A stretch of 64,000 bases of DNA from Magnetovibrio sp. PR-2 (GCF_036689815.1 NZ_JBAHUR010000012.1:56114-120113); one strand, 5' to 3'. Positions 8,850 to 18,308 are shown, counted from the stretch's first letter. Notes: generated by a model from the sequence alone, not told the origin. Numbers and translations: made by a program.

Positions 8850-9131
8850 ATGCGTCTTGGCCGACGAAAGTTCCTTAATATACTGAGCGTATATTTGTTT
8901 TTTCCCTGGAGTGTGATGGCGGCTTCAGGCACTCAGCGCTTCATCTGCACGTACAACGAATGCGATCCGTACATCTACGACCCGGTGTTGGGCGACCCTG
9001 ACAACGTCGCGGGCGATTACCCCATCCCGCCTGGAACCCCGTTTGCAGACTTGCCCGAAGGCTGGCTCTGCCCGGTTTGCGGTTCGCCTGTCAGCTATTT
9101 TGAAGAGACGGATGAACGCCCCCGCCAATAA
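8850..9131 (+). CDS. exported rubredoxin-like protein with an expanded metal site
   Basis: This is a small iron electron carrier of the rubredoxin fold. Seen: an N-terminal Tat-like signal (GRRKFLNIL followed by a hydrophobic stretch and VMAA), then a rubredoxin core with YIYDPVLGDPDN, the PGTPFADLPEGW loop and CPVCGSP. The first metal loop is CTYNEC, so the four ligands follow CX4CX35CX2C instead of the classical CX2CX29CX2C. The ATG at 8850 is preferred because AAAGG lies upstream and the signal then begins at the N-terminus. It is divergent from the charged-protein gene. Rubredoxins are normally cytoplasmic, so a periplasmic location is the unusual part. Confidence 0.8.
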   Translation: MRLGRRKFLNILSVYLFFPWSVMAASGTQRFICTYNECDPYIYDPVLGDPDNVAGDYPIPPGTPFADLPEGWLCPVCGSPVSYFEETDERPRQ

Positions 9132-9245
9132 CTGCGGGCAAGATATTTGCGGAATATCCTGTTGTGCGGTCGTCTGATCACCGTTTAAGATGCTTTGGGG
9201 CGTGAAGAAGAAAGGGGGGAGTGGCTTTTCTGGCCATCTGCAGGC

Positions 9246-11111
9246 ATGAAACTCAATACCAAAGTGACCGTTTCTTTTGCGCTAATGTCGTTAGCGCTGA
9301 TTGTTATTCTTGTTGCGATTAACCTTTTTGCGTTTCGCACTTTCTCGATCGCATCATCGACCGAGCACATTCGCACGGCTGCTGAAATTGTACGTGTCGG
9401 ACTGACCGAAAGCATGATCAATGGCGTCATTGATGAACGTGAAGGTTTTCTCAACCGCCTTAAGGAAGTGCAGGGGCTTTCGTCGGCGCGTGTGATGCGT
9501 TCGAACCATGTCATTAAACAATTTGGCGACGGCATTGGCTCGGAAACCCAAACGGATGATATCGAAAACAAGGTTATGAATGACGGCCAAGCCCGCTACG
9601 AAGTTGTCGAAGATAACGGCGATACCCTTTTTCGCGGCACTATCCCCTTCACAGCAACGGCCAGCGGCTCCCCCAACTGCCTCGAATGTCACGAGGTCAA
9701 AGAAGGCGACGTATTGGGCGTGGTGACCATATCCATGTCCATTGGTAGCCTGAAGTACAAGGCTCTGTTCACGGTTGCGGGAATCATCGGCACTGTGGGT
9801 GGCTTTTCCATTTTGGCGATGTTTTTCGTCCGCCGCATGATTAAACCCCTCACGCTTACCGCAGATAATGTCAAAGAGGCGGTGCACAACGCTGTCGAAG
9901 GCGATTTCACGACAAACGTGAAAAAGCTCACCAACGATGAGATGGGTGAGATTGCTTTGGATATGAACCGCTTGTTATCGTTCTTGGATGAAGGCCTCAA
10001 CGACATCGGTGCGAATGTGATGAAGTTGACCAACCGCGCACCTCAGCCTGGCGAAAATCTTTTGGATGCCACCACCGATATGGTGGACGGCCTGACCCGC
10101 GCATCCATCTTTAAGCAAGCGATCGAAGAGGATGAAACAAAAGACGAGATTCTGCAGCGATTGGCCCAGGTCATTTCAAAAGAATACGGCATCACCGCAT
10201 ATTCGATTTATGAAATTGACCAGCAGAAAAAGAATCATATGACCACAACCATTGTGGATGGTGATTTGCAAGGGGCTTGCCGCTGGTGCGATCAGCAAAT
10301 CCTTGTGCGAAACGACGCATGCCGTGCACGACGCACAGGGCATGTGATCGACGGCATTTCTGCTCCCGATATTTGTTATTCGTTCCGTCCGCCCGAAGGC
10401 CATGAAGATCACCGTTATCTCTGTATTCCGGTGATCCAAGCTGGCTCCGTCGGCAACGTGGTTCAGCTGATTTCCAAACCCGGAACGGGTGATGATATTC
10501 TGGAACAAGTTCCCTTCATTCAAGTTTATCTGCGCGAAGCCGCACCAGTGTTGGAAACGAAACGCCTGATGGCGACGCTCAAAGAATCCAGCCTGCGCGA
10601 TCCGATGACAGGCCTGAACAATCGCCGCTTCCTTGAAGAATACATAGACACGCTTGTTGCCAATGCCGACCGTCGTCAGATCGGCCTGACCATCATGATG
10701 TTGGATCTCGACCACTTCAAAATGGTCAACGACACATACGGTCATGATGCTGGTGACGATGTGATCAAAGCCCTGGCCAAGGCGTTACGCCAAAGCGTCC
10801 GGGCGTCTGACATGGTGATTCGTTTCGGTGGGGAAGAATTCCTGGTGGTTTTGGTCGATTCCGTCGGTGAACCTGCTTCAGAGGTTGCCGAAAAGATACG
10901 CACAACCATCGAAAACATGGAGATCACCACAGCTGGGACCAAAATCAAAAAGACGATCTCAATCGGTATGGCGGAATATCCCAAGAACGCAGACACGTTC
11001 TGGCAAACCCTCAAGTTTGCTGATGTGGCACTTTACAAAGCTAAAGATCAAGGACGTAATCGTGTGATTCGCTTTGAAGAGGGGATGTGGACGGACGATG
11101 TTGCATACTGA
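9246..11111 (+). CDS. haem-motif sensor diguanylate cyclase (HAMP, GAF-like, GGDEF)
   Basis: This is a membrane sensor that makes cyclic di-GMP. Seen in 621 residues: a first membrane segment (about 8-30), a periplasmic sensor region containing CLECH (C145-H149), a c-type haem attachment motif, a second membrane segment (about 172-193), a HAMP linker, a GAF-like region with a cluster of cysteines (about 300-430), and a C-terminal GGDEF domain with intact GGEEF (528-532) and an inhibitory-site RASD nine residues earlier. An active, product-inhibited cyclase is expected. ATG 9246 is chosen because the upstream in-frame codon is TTG without a ribosome site. A terminator follows. Redox or ligand sensing by haem is inference from the motif. 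Confidence 0.86.
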   Translation: MKLNTKVTVSFALMSLALIVILVAINLFAFRTFSIASSTEHIRTAAEIVRVGLTESMINGVIDEREGFLNRLKEVQGLSSARVMRSNHVIKQFGDGIGSETQTDDIENKVMNDGQARYEVVEDNGDTLFRGTIPFTATASGSPNCLECHEVKEGDVLGVVTISMSIGSLKYKALFTVAGIIGTVGGFSILAMFFVRRMIKPLTLTADNVKEAVHNAVEGDFTTNVKKLTNDEMGEIALDMNRLLSFLDEGLNDIGANVMKLTNRAPQPGENLLDATTDMVDGLTRASIFKQAIEEDETKDEILQRLAQVISKEYGITAYSIYEIDQQKKNHMTTTIVDGDLQGACRWCDQQILVRNDACRARRTGHVIDGISAPDICYSFRPPEGHEDHRYLCIPVIQAGSVGNVVQLISKPGTGDDILEQVPFIQVYLREAAPVLETKRLMATLKESSLRDPMTGLNNRRFLEEYIDTLVANADRRQIGLTIMMLDLDHFKMVNDTYGHDAGDDVIKALAKALRQSVRASDMVIRFGGEEFLVVLVDSVGEPASEVAEKIRTTIENMEITTAGTKIKKTISIGMAEYPKNADTFWQTLKFADVALYKAKDQGRNRVIRFEEGMWTDDVAY

Positions 11112-11142
11112 CGCGTCTTAAGTGTTCACTTTAGATCTCATA

Positions 11143-11186
11143 GGAAAAGCAGCATCAACGGCATGTTGATGCTGCTTTCCCTTTTT
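11143..11186 (+). terminator. intrinsic terminator between cyclase and phoX-like genes
   Basis: The arms GGAAAAGCAGCATCAAC and GTTGATGCTGCTTTCC form a stem of about 16 bp with one bulge and a 5-nt loop, followed by CTTTTT. It lies between convergent genes and can serve the diguanylate cyclase. Confidence 0.8.
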
Positions 11187-11215
11187 ATAAGTCTCACCCA
11201 AGGTTGGGAAGGACG

Positions 11216-13192
11216 TTAGCCGATTTGGCCGCCGCCCACTTTGGTGATGACCATCACGCTGGGTTTCACCGGTTGATCGGCTTTGAATTCCGGCCAGCGG
11301 GTCGACGGGGCTTCGAACGTGGAGCCTTTGGTGTCGCCCGGGTGTTGCACAGCGGCGAAGTAAGCCGTGTCGTCCGTGTTGAACGACGGGCCACAGTGTT
11401 CAGCACCCAACGGGGTGGAGAAGAACAGCTTCACATATGCTTTGCCGTCGCCTTCGGTATCGGCTGCCCACACACCGTCGGCGATGCCGGATTTCGGCGC
11501 GCCGTCGGTGGCGATCCAGATGCGGCCTTTGGTGTCGAACGCACAGTTGTCGGGGCATGACAGCCATTGGCCTTCGCCCGTGCGTGCGTGGTAGACGGCT
11601 TTGTCGTCGGCGTTGGCCGGGTTACCTGCTAACAAGAAGAAGTCCCAGGTGTACTTCAGCGCCGCGTGGTCTTTGTCGGACCCTTTGGAGCCACCCGGAG
11701 GCGTCATTTCGATGACGTGACCGTGCTTGTTTTTGGCGCGCGGGTTGGCGGCGTTTTCGTCGCCGGATTTGCGCTTGGTGTTGTTGGTCAACATCATGTA
11801 GACCTTGCCGTTCACCAGGTTCGGCTCAACGTCTTCGGGACGATCCATCGGCGTTGCCCACATCAAGTCGGCGGCGCGGCGCGTCTCGATCATGACGTCG
11901 GCTTGGCTGGTGAAGCCGTTGGCCGGGATCAACGGACCTTTGCCAAATTCCAATGCCATCCATTCCAAGGTCTGGTCGGCGTTGAACTTGGCCACATAGA
12001 GTGTGCCTTCGTCCAAGATGTTGCGGTTGGCCGCAGCGTTCATCGTGTCGACTTTGTTTTTGGATACGAAGCGATAGAGATAATCGAAACGCTGGTCGTC
12101 ACCCGAATACACCACAACGCGGCCGTCTTTGTTGACCATGGCGTGCGCGCCTTCGTGCTTGAAGCGGCCCAAGGCGGTGCGCTTGATCGGGGTCGAGGTC
12201 GGATCGTACGGGTCCAGCTCAACCATCCAACCGAAGCGGTTCGGTTCGTTGGGTTCTTTTTCGATGTCGAAGCGGTCATGGAAGCGGTGCCAACCGTAAC
12301 GCGGTTTGCCCTTCATGCCGTAACGCTGATAGTTGCGCTCTTCGTTGGTTTTGGCCGGGTCTCCCGCGAAGTAACCGTGGAAGTTTTCTTCCGCGATCAA
12401 CACGGTGCCCCACGGGGTGATGGAGCCTGCGCAGTTGTTGACGGTGCCCAAAACCATTTTGCCGGTCGGGTCGGCTTTGGTTTTCAAACGGTCATCGCCA
12501 GCCGCCGGGCCGGAGATTTCCATGGGCGTATCTGTGTGGATGCGGCGGTTCAGTTTGGAGCCGTTGACAACGGCCCAGTTGCCTGCTGCGTCGCGTTTGA
12601 CTTCCACGACCGAGTGGCCGCAAGCGGCCATTTCGATGTTGGCTTGTTCTTCGGACTGCGCGTTTTGGTCTTTGCCAGCGTCGCCCGGGAACATCAGTTT
12701 GCGGTTGACGTATTCGTGGTTCACACACAGCAACGCGTGGTCGGCGGCGTTGGAGCCGCGCGGGATCGGCGCGAAACCGAGGAAATCGCAGTTGTAGCCG
12801 AACTGTTTGCGTTGTGCGGCTGCGGTTTGGTTCATGGGATCGAACGCCGGAGAGCCAGCTTCGACAGCATCGCCCCATTTGATCAGCACATCGGCGTCAT
12901 AGCCGTTGGCGACGTGGTGGTTTTCGTCGTAAGCGTGGGGCAGGGCGTCGAACGTCAGCGTGGACGGGTCGGCGCTGGTGGCGGCCAAGGCGTCTTTGGC
13001 AAATGTGGACGCACCTGCGGTCGCGCCAATGGCGCCCATGGCGGTCAACGCGGTGCCGCCACGCAAAAAGCTGCGGCGTGATACGGCGCGTTCGGCAACG
13101 TCGGTAAAGCTTTCGGTGGTGCTGGGGTTGGACGAATAGTCGTCGTCGGCACCTTCGATATTAAGTAAGTCGTTTTGATCGGAAACGGTCAT
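11216..13192 (-). CDS. phoX: PhoX family alkaline phosphatase (DUF839), Tat-exported
   Basis: This is a periplasmic phosphatase of the PhoX/DUF839 family, which uses calcium and iron to release phosphate from organic phosphoesters. Seen: a twin-arginine signal RRSFLRGGTALTAMGAIGA, the family segment LLCVNHEYVN, the GTNNCAGSITPWGT-like stretch (here GTVNNCAGSITPWGTVLIAEENF), and a C-terminal DNCAFDTKGRIWIATDG propeller motif. The ATG at 13192 is chosen because GGAG lies about 6 nt upstream, which gives 658 residues, a normal family length. The gene is followed by a terminator shared with the convergent cyclase gene. PhoX genes are often phosphate-starvation regulated; no clear Pho box was identified. 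Confidence 0.83.
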   Translation of the reverse strand: MTVSDQNDLLNIEGADDDYSSNPSTTESFTDVAERAVSRRSFLRGGTALTAMGAIGATAGASTFAKDALAATSADPSTLTFDALPHAYDENHHVANGYDADVLIKWGDAVEAGSPAFDPMNQTAAAQRKQFGYNCDFLGFAPIPRGSNAADHALLCVNHEYVNRKLMFPGDAGKDQNAQSEEQANIEMAACGHSVVEVKRDAAGNWAVVNGSKLNRRIHTDTPMEISGPAAGDDRLKTKADPTGKMVLGTVNNCAGSITPWGTVLIAEENFHGYFAGDPAKTNEERNYQRYGMKGKPRYGWHRFHDRFDIEKEPNEPNRFGWMVELDPYDPTSTPIKRTALGRFKHEGAHAMVNKDGRVVVYSGDDQRFDYLYRFVSKNKVDTMNAAANRNILDEGTLYVAKFNADQTLEWMALEFGKGPLIPANGFTSQADVMIETRRAADLMWATPMDRPEDVEPNLVNGKVYMMLTNNTKRKSGDENAANPRAKNKHGHVIEMTPPGGSKGSDKDHAALKYTWDFFLLAGNPANADDKAVYHARTGEGQWLSCPDNCAFDTKGRIWIATDGAPKSGIADGVWAADTEGDGKAYVKLFFSTPLGAEHCGPSFNTDDTAYFAAVQHPGDTKGSTFEAPSTRWPEFKADQPVKPSVMVITKVGGGQIG

Positions 13193-13292
13193 CTGACACT
13201 CCATCAAGAATCTCAACAAATTTGGAATATGTCTGGATAGACCCGTGAAGTGAAGGTGATGTGGCGGTTGCTTGACGATTTTGTGAATGGAT

Positions 13293-13943
13293 TTACTTTA
13301 TGGTGTAAGTCACTGGAATTGTACTGTTGTCCGGGAATTTTAAGCGCACCAGACGGCCGTTCTCATCGTACCAGAGCTCCCGGGTCAACTCACCGGATAG
13401 GGCGTAGTGGTGGACGGGTGTTTCGATGCCTTGGACGGTGACGGTCTTTGGGCCGAGGTCTTCGACTTTAATGGACAGCACTTTACCGTTGTGGGCGTTG
13501 AGCAGTTGCGTCTGGTTGACTGTGTCGGCGTTCCAGAGGCTCGAAGGTTGAAGGCCCAGCGGTAAAATCTGGCGACGGTCCATGCCCACGTCGAGGCTGT
13601 CGACAATCAAGCGGCCATTTTGTTCATAGGCTTGCACGCTAACGGTTTTGCCATCCGATTCCGTAATCGCCGTCATTTCATACAAAACACCCCCCGCCCA
13701 GGTTTCTTGGGCGCTGTGGTCAAAGGCGTATTTGGTGGTGAAGAAGCCTTCAATCTTGATTTCCGTGTGCACATCCACACGGATTTGATGCTTGATTTGC
13801 GACACGGTGACGCGGTGGCTGCCGATGATTTCCCCATCGCGAGAAATGGCGTAGTTGAGGGTTTCCGGCGTGCTTTGAGCGGATGCGAGCTGGGGCAGAA
13901 GGGCCGCAAGCAGGGCAAAAATCGACAAAAAAGTGCGTTTCAT
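13293..13943 (-). CDS. DUF6134 family exported protein
   Basis: A signal peptide (MKRTFLSIFALLAALLPQLASAQS) starts this 216-residue protein, followed by a predominantly beta-stranded domain typical of DUF6134: NYAISRDGEIIGSHRV near the N-terminus, a GMDRRQILPLGLQPSSLW centre and an ELWYDENGRLVRLKF end. The protein should sit in the periplasm. The function of the family is unknown. It is monocistronic, on the same strand as phoX but about 100 bp upstream of it, and a joint transcript is possible. Confidence 0.75.
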   Translation of the reverse strand: MKRTFLSIFALLAALLPQLASAQSTPETLNYAISRDGEIIGSHRVTVSQIKHQIRVDVHTEIKIEGFFTTKYAFDHSAQETWAGGVLYEMTAITESDGKTVSVQAYEQNGRLIVDSLDVGMDRRQILPLGLQPSSLWNADTVNQTQLLNAHNGKVLSIKVEDLGPKTVTVQGIETPVHHYALSGELTRELWYDENGRLVRLKFPDNSTIPVTYTIK

Positions 13944-14038
13944 GAATAAAGCTTAACCTAAAGCCTTCGCTTTTCTAGCATTTTTCGGCAAAATAGCGTC
14001 AGCAGACATGAAGACGGAAGGTCGGGGTAAGCTTGCCT

Positions 14039-14992
14039 ATGTTTCGCAATGTAAAGAACTTCTTTTTGGGAACGATCGCTCAGGCAATGAGCTTGGCGTT
14101 CTCTACCTCTGTTTGGGCGCAGAACCAAGACGGTATGAACCCGACGCCACAACAGCTTGAACGGATGATGTCTGCCAGCGGTGAAGAAATGGAAACCTTC
14201 GCCCTCATGCTGCAGATGGGCTTCATGGTGGTTTTCATGATCGTCCTGGGTGCGGTGTTGTTGATGGCCAAGCGCGACATGCGGGGCTGGAACCAGCCGA
14301 TCAAGTGGGTGTGGTTTTCTTTTCAAGGACGATTAAACCGCAAAGCCTATTGGCTCAAAGGCCAAGTGCCGATGATGCTGATCAACTTCGGGGTGCAGAT
14401 TTTTCTGAGCTTGCTGTCTTTTGTGTTGGTTGCGGGCGCAGGTGCAGGCGGCGCTGTGTTGGGTGGCATCACCGCGCTGATCGTCATGTTGCCATTTATG
14501 ATTTTTTCGCTGTGGGTCGGGTTGGCGATTACGGCGAAGCGCTTTCACGATTTGGGATCGTCGGCGTGGTGGATTTTGGGCTTCTTCATTCCGTTCTACA
14601 ACCTGTGGCTCGGCATCAAGCTTATGTTCTTTCGCGGCACGCCCGGCGCAAACGATTACGGCCCCGATCCCATTGATGAGATCGACGCCTTCATCGAAGA
14701 GATGACCGGCGGCGGCGATGTATATGAAGCTAATGACTCAGACGGCGATGCTGTTTCGCAACCCAAGCCCCGCGAACCCGAAGTCCCAGCGGAGCCCCAA
14801 GGTTTCGGCGCACGCAAGTTTGGCTTTGAGCCCAAAGAACCAGAACCTGGCACGCCTCAAGAGCCCGCATTCGAGCCGGAAGACTTACCCGGCGGTGACG
14901 CCAACCTCGACATCATCAAGCGCCGCTTAGGCGACGACATCATGCGTCCCATCAAACGCAAAGGCGGCGGTGGACGCCCTTCTGAGAGCTAA
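14039..14992 (+). CDS. DUF805 membrane protein with an acidic proline-rich tail
   Basis: This is an integral membrane protein of the DUF805 family. Seen in 318 residues: a signal-like N-terminus ending near VWAQ, one hydrophobic segment (about 60-80), then the DUF805 core with GRLNRKAYWLKG, several membrane helices, AKRFHDLGSSAWW and the GTPGANDYGPDP ending. A long hydrophilic tail rich in E, P and G (about 225-318) follows. The start is the ATG at 14039. It lies 3 nt from the next gene, so the two are probably co-transcribed. The biochemical role of DUF805 proteins is not known. Confidence 0.82.
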   Translation: MFRNVKNFFLGTIAQAMSLAFSTSVWAQNQDGMNPTPQQLERMMSASGEEMETFALMLQMGFMVVFMIVLGAVLLMAKRDMRGWNQPIKWVWFSFQGRLNRKAYWLKGQVPMMLINFGVQIFLSLLSFVLVAGAGAGGAVLGGITALIVMLPFMIFSLWVGLAITAKRFHDLGSSAWWILGFFIPFYNLWLGIKLMFFRGTPGANDYGPDPIDEIDAFIEEMTGGGDVYEANDSDGDAVSQPKPREPEVPAEPQGFGARKFGFEPKEPEPGTPQEPAFEPEDLPGGDANLDIIKRRLGDDIMRPIKRKGGGGRPSES

Positions 14993-14995
14993 CTC

Positions 14996-15601
14996 ATGTC
15001 CAGCGACAATCCTGTCACCCGTCCCAAGCCGTTGCCCGATGAGCTTCGCGGCTGGAACTGGGGTGCGTTTCTTCTCAACTGGGTTTGGGGTCTTGCGCAC
15101 AACACCTGGATTGCGCTTTTGATGTTTGTACCCGGTGTGAATTTGGTCATGCCGTTTGTGCTGGGGGCCAAGGGCAATCAATGGGCGTGGGAAAACAACA
15201 CGTGGGAAAGTGTCGAAGACTTCAAACGCCATCAACGCATTTGGGCGCGTGTTGGCGTGGGTGCGGCCATCGGTATTCCGGCGTTTTTTGGCTTGGTCTT
15301 TTGGGGCGTTATCTCAATCATCAATTCGTCCGACGCGTATCAAACCGCCCAAGACGAATTGCGGTTTCATCCAGCGTTGGAAAAGTCTTTGGGCCACCCG
15401 GTGGAACCCGCGGGCTGGCTGACCCTGGGCAACATCAACATCCAAAATTCGACGGGTTGGGCGGACCTTGAGTTTGCGGTGAAAGGCCCCCGCGGCAGTG
15501 GTGACGCTGCGCTCTATCTGGAGCTGTCAGACGATGTGTGGCGCATCAAAGAAGCCCGCGTAGTGACTGAATACGGTGAAGACATCGAGTTGGTGGAATA
15601 G
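14996..15601 (+). CDS. Coa1/Tim21-domain membrane protein
   Basis: The 201 residues contain an N-terminal region with two membrane helices (NWGAFLLNWVWGLAHNTW onward, and GVGAAIGIPAFFGLVFWGV) and a C-terminal soluble domain resembling Coa1/Tim21: a helix with AQDELRFHPALEKSLG, then beta strands ending DVWRIKEARVV. In eukaryotes Coa1 assists cytochrome oxidase assembly; bacterial members have no settled role. It is translationally close to the DUF805 gene upstream (3-nt gap), so the two likely act in the same membrane process. Confidence 0.72.
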   Translation: MSSDNPVTRPKPLPDELRGWNWGAFLLNWVWGLAHNTWIALLMFVPGVNLVMPFVLGAKGNQWAWENNTWESVEDFKRHQRIWARVGVGAAIGIPAFFGLVFWGVISIINSSDAYQTAQDELRFHPALEKSLGHPVEPAGWLTLGNINIQNSTGWADLEFAVKGPRGSGDAALYLELSDDVWRIKEARVVTEYGEDIELVE

Positions 15602-15610
15602 CAGGTTCGA

Positions 15611-17407
15611 TCAGCTTTGTTCTTGGATCAGCTGTGTGAAGACTGCGGAGAATTCTTTCAACTTCGCCGCGCCCACACCGTGGATGTCCCCGAACGCGTC
15701 TTCGTCGGTGGGTTTTTTGCGCGCCATGTCTTCCAGCGACTTGTCGGCGAAGATCATATAGGCGGGGACGTTTCGTTCCAGGGCCAGTTCGGTGCGCAGG
15801 TTTTTCAAATGCTCCAACAACAACGCTTCGTCTTGCGTCAAGTCGGCAGGCGGTTCGGCGCGCTTGGTCTTTTTGGTTTTCTTGTCGGCTTTGGTGAGCA
15901 AGTCTTTGCGATAGTCAAAGGTAGTTTCACCCTTGAGCAAGGCTTGACCGCTCTGCGTCAGGCTCAGGCCCCCGTGTCCGGTCACATCGATTTTCATGTG
16001 ACCTGCGGCAACCAATTGGCGCACGATGGACTGCCAGGCTTTTTTGCTTAAATCTGCCCCTGTTGCGTAAACCGGCAATTGATCGTGGCGGGTGGAGCGG
16101 ATTTTTTCGTTCTCAGACCCGCGCACGATATCGATCAAATGCACTTGGCCATACATCTGGCCCGTACTGACACAGGCTTGCAACAGCGCTTGCACGGTTT
16201 GGGTGCCGTCAATCATTTCGGGCGGGGTTAGGCACATATCGCAATTGCCGCAGGGCTCGCAGTGGTCGTTGAAATACGCCAACAGCGTTTGGCGGCGACA
16301 GCTCGGCGCTTCGCAATACGAGATCAGCGCATCCAAGCGTTTGTGCTCGCGCCGTTTGTGGTCAACAGAGCTGTCTTCTTGTTCGATAAACATGCGGCGC
16401 ATGCGCAAATCGTCTAGGCCATAGAGCATGTGCGCCACAGCTGGTTTGCCGTCGCGGCCTGCGCGGCCGATTTCTTGGTAGTAGGCTTCCACATTGCCGG
16501 GCATGTCAGTGTGACAGACAAAGCGCACGTCCGGTTTGTCGATGCCCATACCGAACGCGATGGTGGCGACGATGACGATACCGGGCTCCATCATAAAGGT
16601 TTCTTGGTGACGCGCGCGGTCTTGCGGCCCCATGCCCGCGTGATAGGGCAGGGCCTTGACGCCGTTGTCCAATAAGAACTTTGCCGTTTTTTCGGTCTTA
16701 GCGCGGGACAGGCAATAGACAATGCCGCTTTCGCCCGGATGCGCACCGACGATGTCCAACAACTGCCGATTGGCGTTTTCGCGGGTAGAGACATTGAGCT
16801 GAATGTTAGGCCGGTCAAAGCCAGACACAAACGTGCGCCCCATCCCATCGAACAGCTTGCCCGCAATGTCTTGTTGCGTCGCCGTGTCCGCCGTGGCGGT
16901 GAGCGCAGCGATGGGCACACCGGGGAAGCGGTCTTTGAGGTGCTGTAGCGCTTCATATTCAGGCCGAAACGACGGCCCCCAGCGCGACAGACAGTGGGCT
17001 TCGTCAATGGCGATGAGGCTGATGGGCAACTTGTCCAAGGCGGCCAACATACGATCCGTCATCAAACGTTCCGGGGCGAGATATAGCAACCGCACCTCAC
17101 CTGCGGCCACTTTGCGCCACGCCACCACGTTGGTTTCGCGATCACGCGAAGAATTGATGGTCTCCGCCGCCACGCCTGCCAGCTTGAGCGCCGCCACTTG
17201 GTCTTCCATCAACGCCACCAAGGGCGAAACGACGATGGTGAGCCCGCCTTTGAGCAAGGCTGGGATTTGAAAGCAGAGCGATTTGCCGGACCCTGTCGGC
17301 ATAACGGCCAAGGCGTGCTCACCGGCCAACAGGGTCTCCACCACCTCGGCTTGTCCGGGGCGGAAACTGTCGTAACCAAACACATCTTTGAGAATCTGAA
17401 GCGGCAT
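15611..17407 (-). CDS. recQ: ATP-dependent DNA helicase RecQ
   Basis: This is a 3'-5' DNA helicase for recombination and fork repair. Seen in 598 residues: Walker A MPTGSGKSLCF (K42), a DEAH box in IAIDEAHCLSRWG, helicase C motifs with GRAGRDGK, the zinc-binding region CEAPSCRRQTLL through CEPCGNCDMC, a winged helix and a C-terminal HRDC domain (about 525-598). The order and length match RecQ. The start codon lies close to an unrelated divergent small gene. It overlaps no neighbour and appears monocistronic. Confidence 0.92.
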   Translation of the reverse strand: MPLQILKDVFGYDSFRPGQAEVVETLLAGEHALAVMPTGSGKSLCFQIPALLKGGLTIVVSPLVALMEDQVAALKLAGVAAETINSSRDRETNVVAWRKVAAGEVRLLYLAPERLMTDRMLAALDKLPISLIAIDEAHCLSRWGPSFRPEYEALQHLKDRFPGVPIAALTATADTATQQDIAGKLFDGMGRTFVSGFDRPNIQLNVSTRENANRQLLDIVGAHPGESGIVYCLSRAKTEKTAKFLLDNGVKALPYHAGMGPQDRARHQETFMMEPGIVIVATIAFGMGIDKPDVRFVCHTDMPGNVEAYYQEIGRAGRDGKPAVAHMLYGLDDLRMRRMFIEQEDSSVDHKRREHKRLDALISYCEAPSCRRQTLLAYFNDHCEPCGNCDMCLTPPEMIDGTQTVQALLQACVSTGQMYGQVHLIDIVRGSENEKIRSTRHDQLPVYATGADLSKKAWQSIVRQLVAAGHMKIDVTGHGGLSLTQSGQALLKGETTFDYRKDLLTKADKKTKKTKRAEPPADLTQDEALLLEHLKNLRTELALERNVPAYMIFADKSLEDMARKKPTDEDAFGDIHGVGAAKLKEFSAVFTQLIQEQS

Positions 17408-17532
17408 GGGGCAACTATAACGCGCCCGAACCGTAATGAAACTGGGGGTTTTGGCGAAGTCATGGATTGAAACGCGAAAACGCGCTACTATATTGGAAAG
17501 ACATACCTTTTATTCCAGTGGGAGGCAGCATC

Positions 17533-17754
17533 ATGGAAAAACAAGACCTAGAAATCATTGCCCAAGATATGATGCAGCAGCTGGAATCGGGCGATTTGGA
17601 GCGCCATGAAATCCACGAACGCTTACGTCAGACCTTGGATCAAATGCGCGCGTTTGGTATGCCCTTGCCCGAAGACTTGGTCGCTTTGGAAAAAGAACTG
17701 GCGGGGGAATTCGTCGATGAGTTCGTCGAAGAAACCGTCGGCGAGTCCGACTGA
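17533..17754 (+). CDS. small acidic helical protein, function unknown
   Basis: This 73-residue protein has no family I recognise. It is strongly acidic and predicted mostly helical (EKQDLEIIAQDMMQQLESGD, then a FVDEFVEETVGESD end). The ATG at 17533 is chosen because GGGAGG lies about 8 nt upstream; a longer frame from 17467 lacks such a site. It is convergent with the gene at 17758-18279, with only 3 nt between the stop codons. Confidence 0.65.
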   Translation: MEKQDLEIIAQDMMQQLESGDLERHEIHERLRQTLDQMRAFGMPLPEDLVALEKELAGEFVDEFVEETVGESD

Positions 17755-17757
17755 TCC

Positions 17758-18279
17758 TTAGCGGTTTTGACACACCGCATCCATCAACTCCGGGAAATCG
17801 CCGGCCGGTGTCCATCGAACACCGACGGGCAGACCGTCTACGCCAAACTCAGGGTTGGCGGGCAGGTCGGCAAATTGGCCCAGTCCGCAATGCATCATCT
17901 GCTGAACCTTCGCAGGACCTTCGTCGCGTTTAACCAGTAACGTTTCCACCAACACCATGTCGGGGAATTTCGGATTGGTGCGCGCTTTGCCTAAATCGAC
18001 AGCCACAAAGCGATTGGTGCGCGGGACGATGTAGGTCCACGGCGCCCACGCACGGCTTTCGGTGTAGGTCTTCACCAACTGAACTTCAGGCGGCATGGCA
18101 CCCATGGTGCGCTCAAACCACGAATATTCATTCCAAATGGTGTAGCCCAACATGGACATACCCACGGCAAAGGGGATCAGGACGCCGGGAGCCTTGCGTT
18201 TAAACGTGCGAAACCCGGCCCAGATTAAGATCCAGACCGAAGCGCCGACAAAAAACGTGGCGAGAAGATTAAACAGCAT
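17758..18279 (-). CDS. two-helix membrane protein, function unknown
   Basis: The 173 residues begin with two hydrophobic segments (about 2-23 and 33-50) followed by a soluble domain with YTESRAWAPWTYIVPRTNRF and a cysteine pair near the C-terminal half. No family is recognised with certainty. It lies about 30 nt downstream of the exonuclease gene on the same strand and may be the last gene of that operon. Confidence 0.68.
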   Translation of the reverse strand: MLFNLLATFFVGASVWILIWAGFRTFKRKAPGVLIPFAVGMSMLGYTIWNEYSWFERTMGAMPPEVQLVKTYTESRAWAPWTYIVPRTNRFVAVDLGKARTNPKFPDMVLVETLLVKRDEGPAKVQQMMHCGLGQFADLPANPEFGVDGLPVGVRWTPAGDFPELMDAVCQNR

Positions 18280-18308
18280 ATCCGTATCCTTAAAAGCCTA
18301 TCCTCGTC

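Noticed and set aside
11666..13081. 471-codon open frame antisense to phoX
   Set aside because: It lies inside the phosphatase gene and shows only the V/H/R/G-rich composition of a shadow frame.
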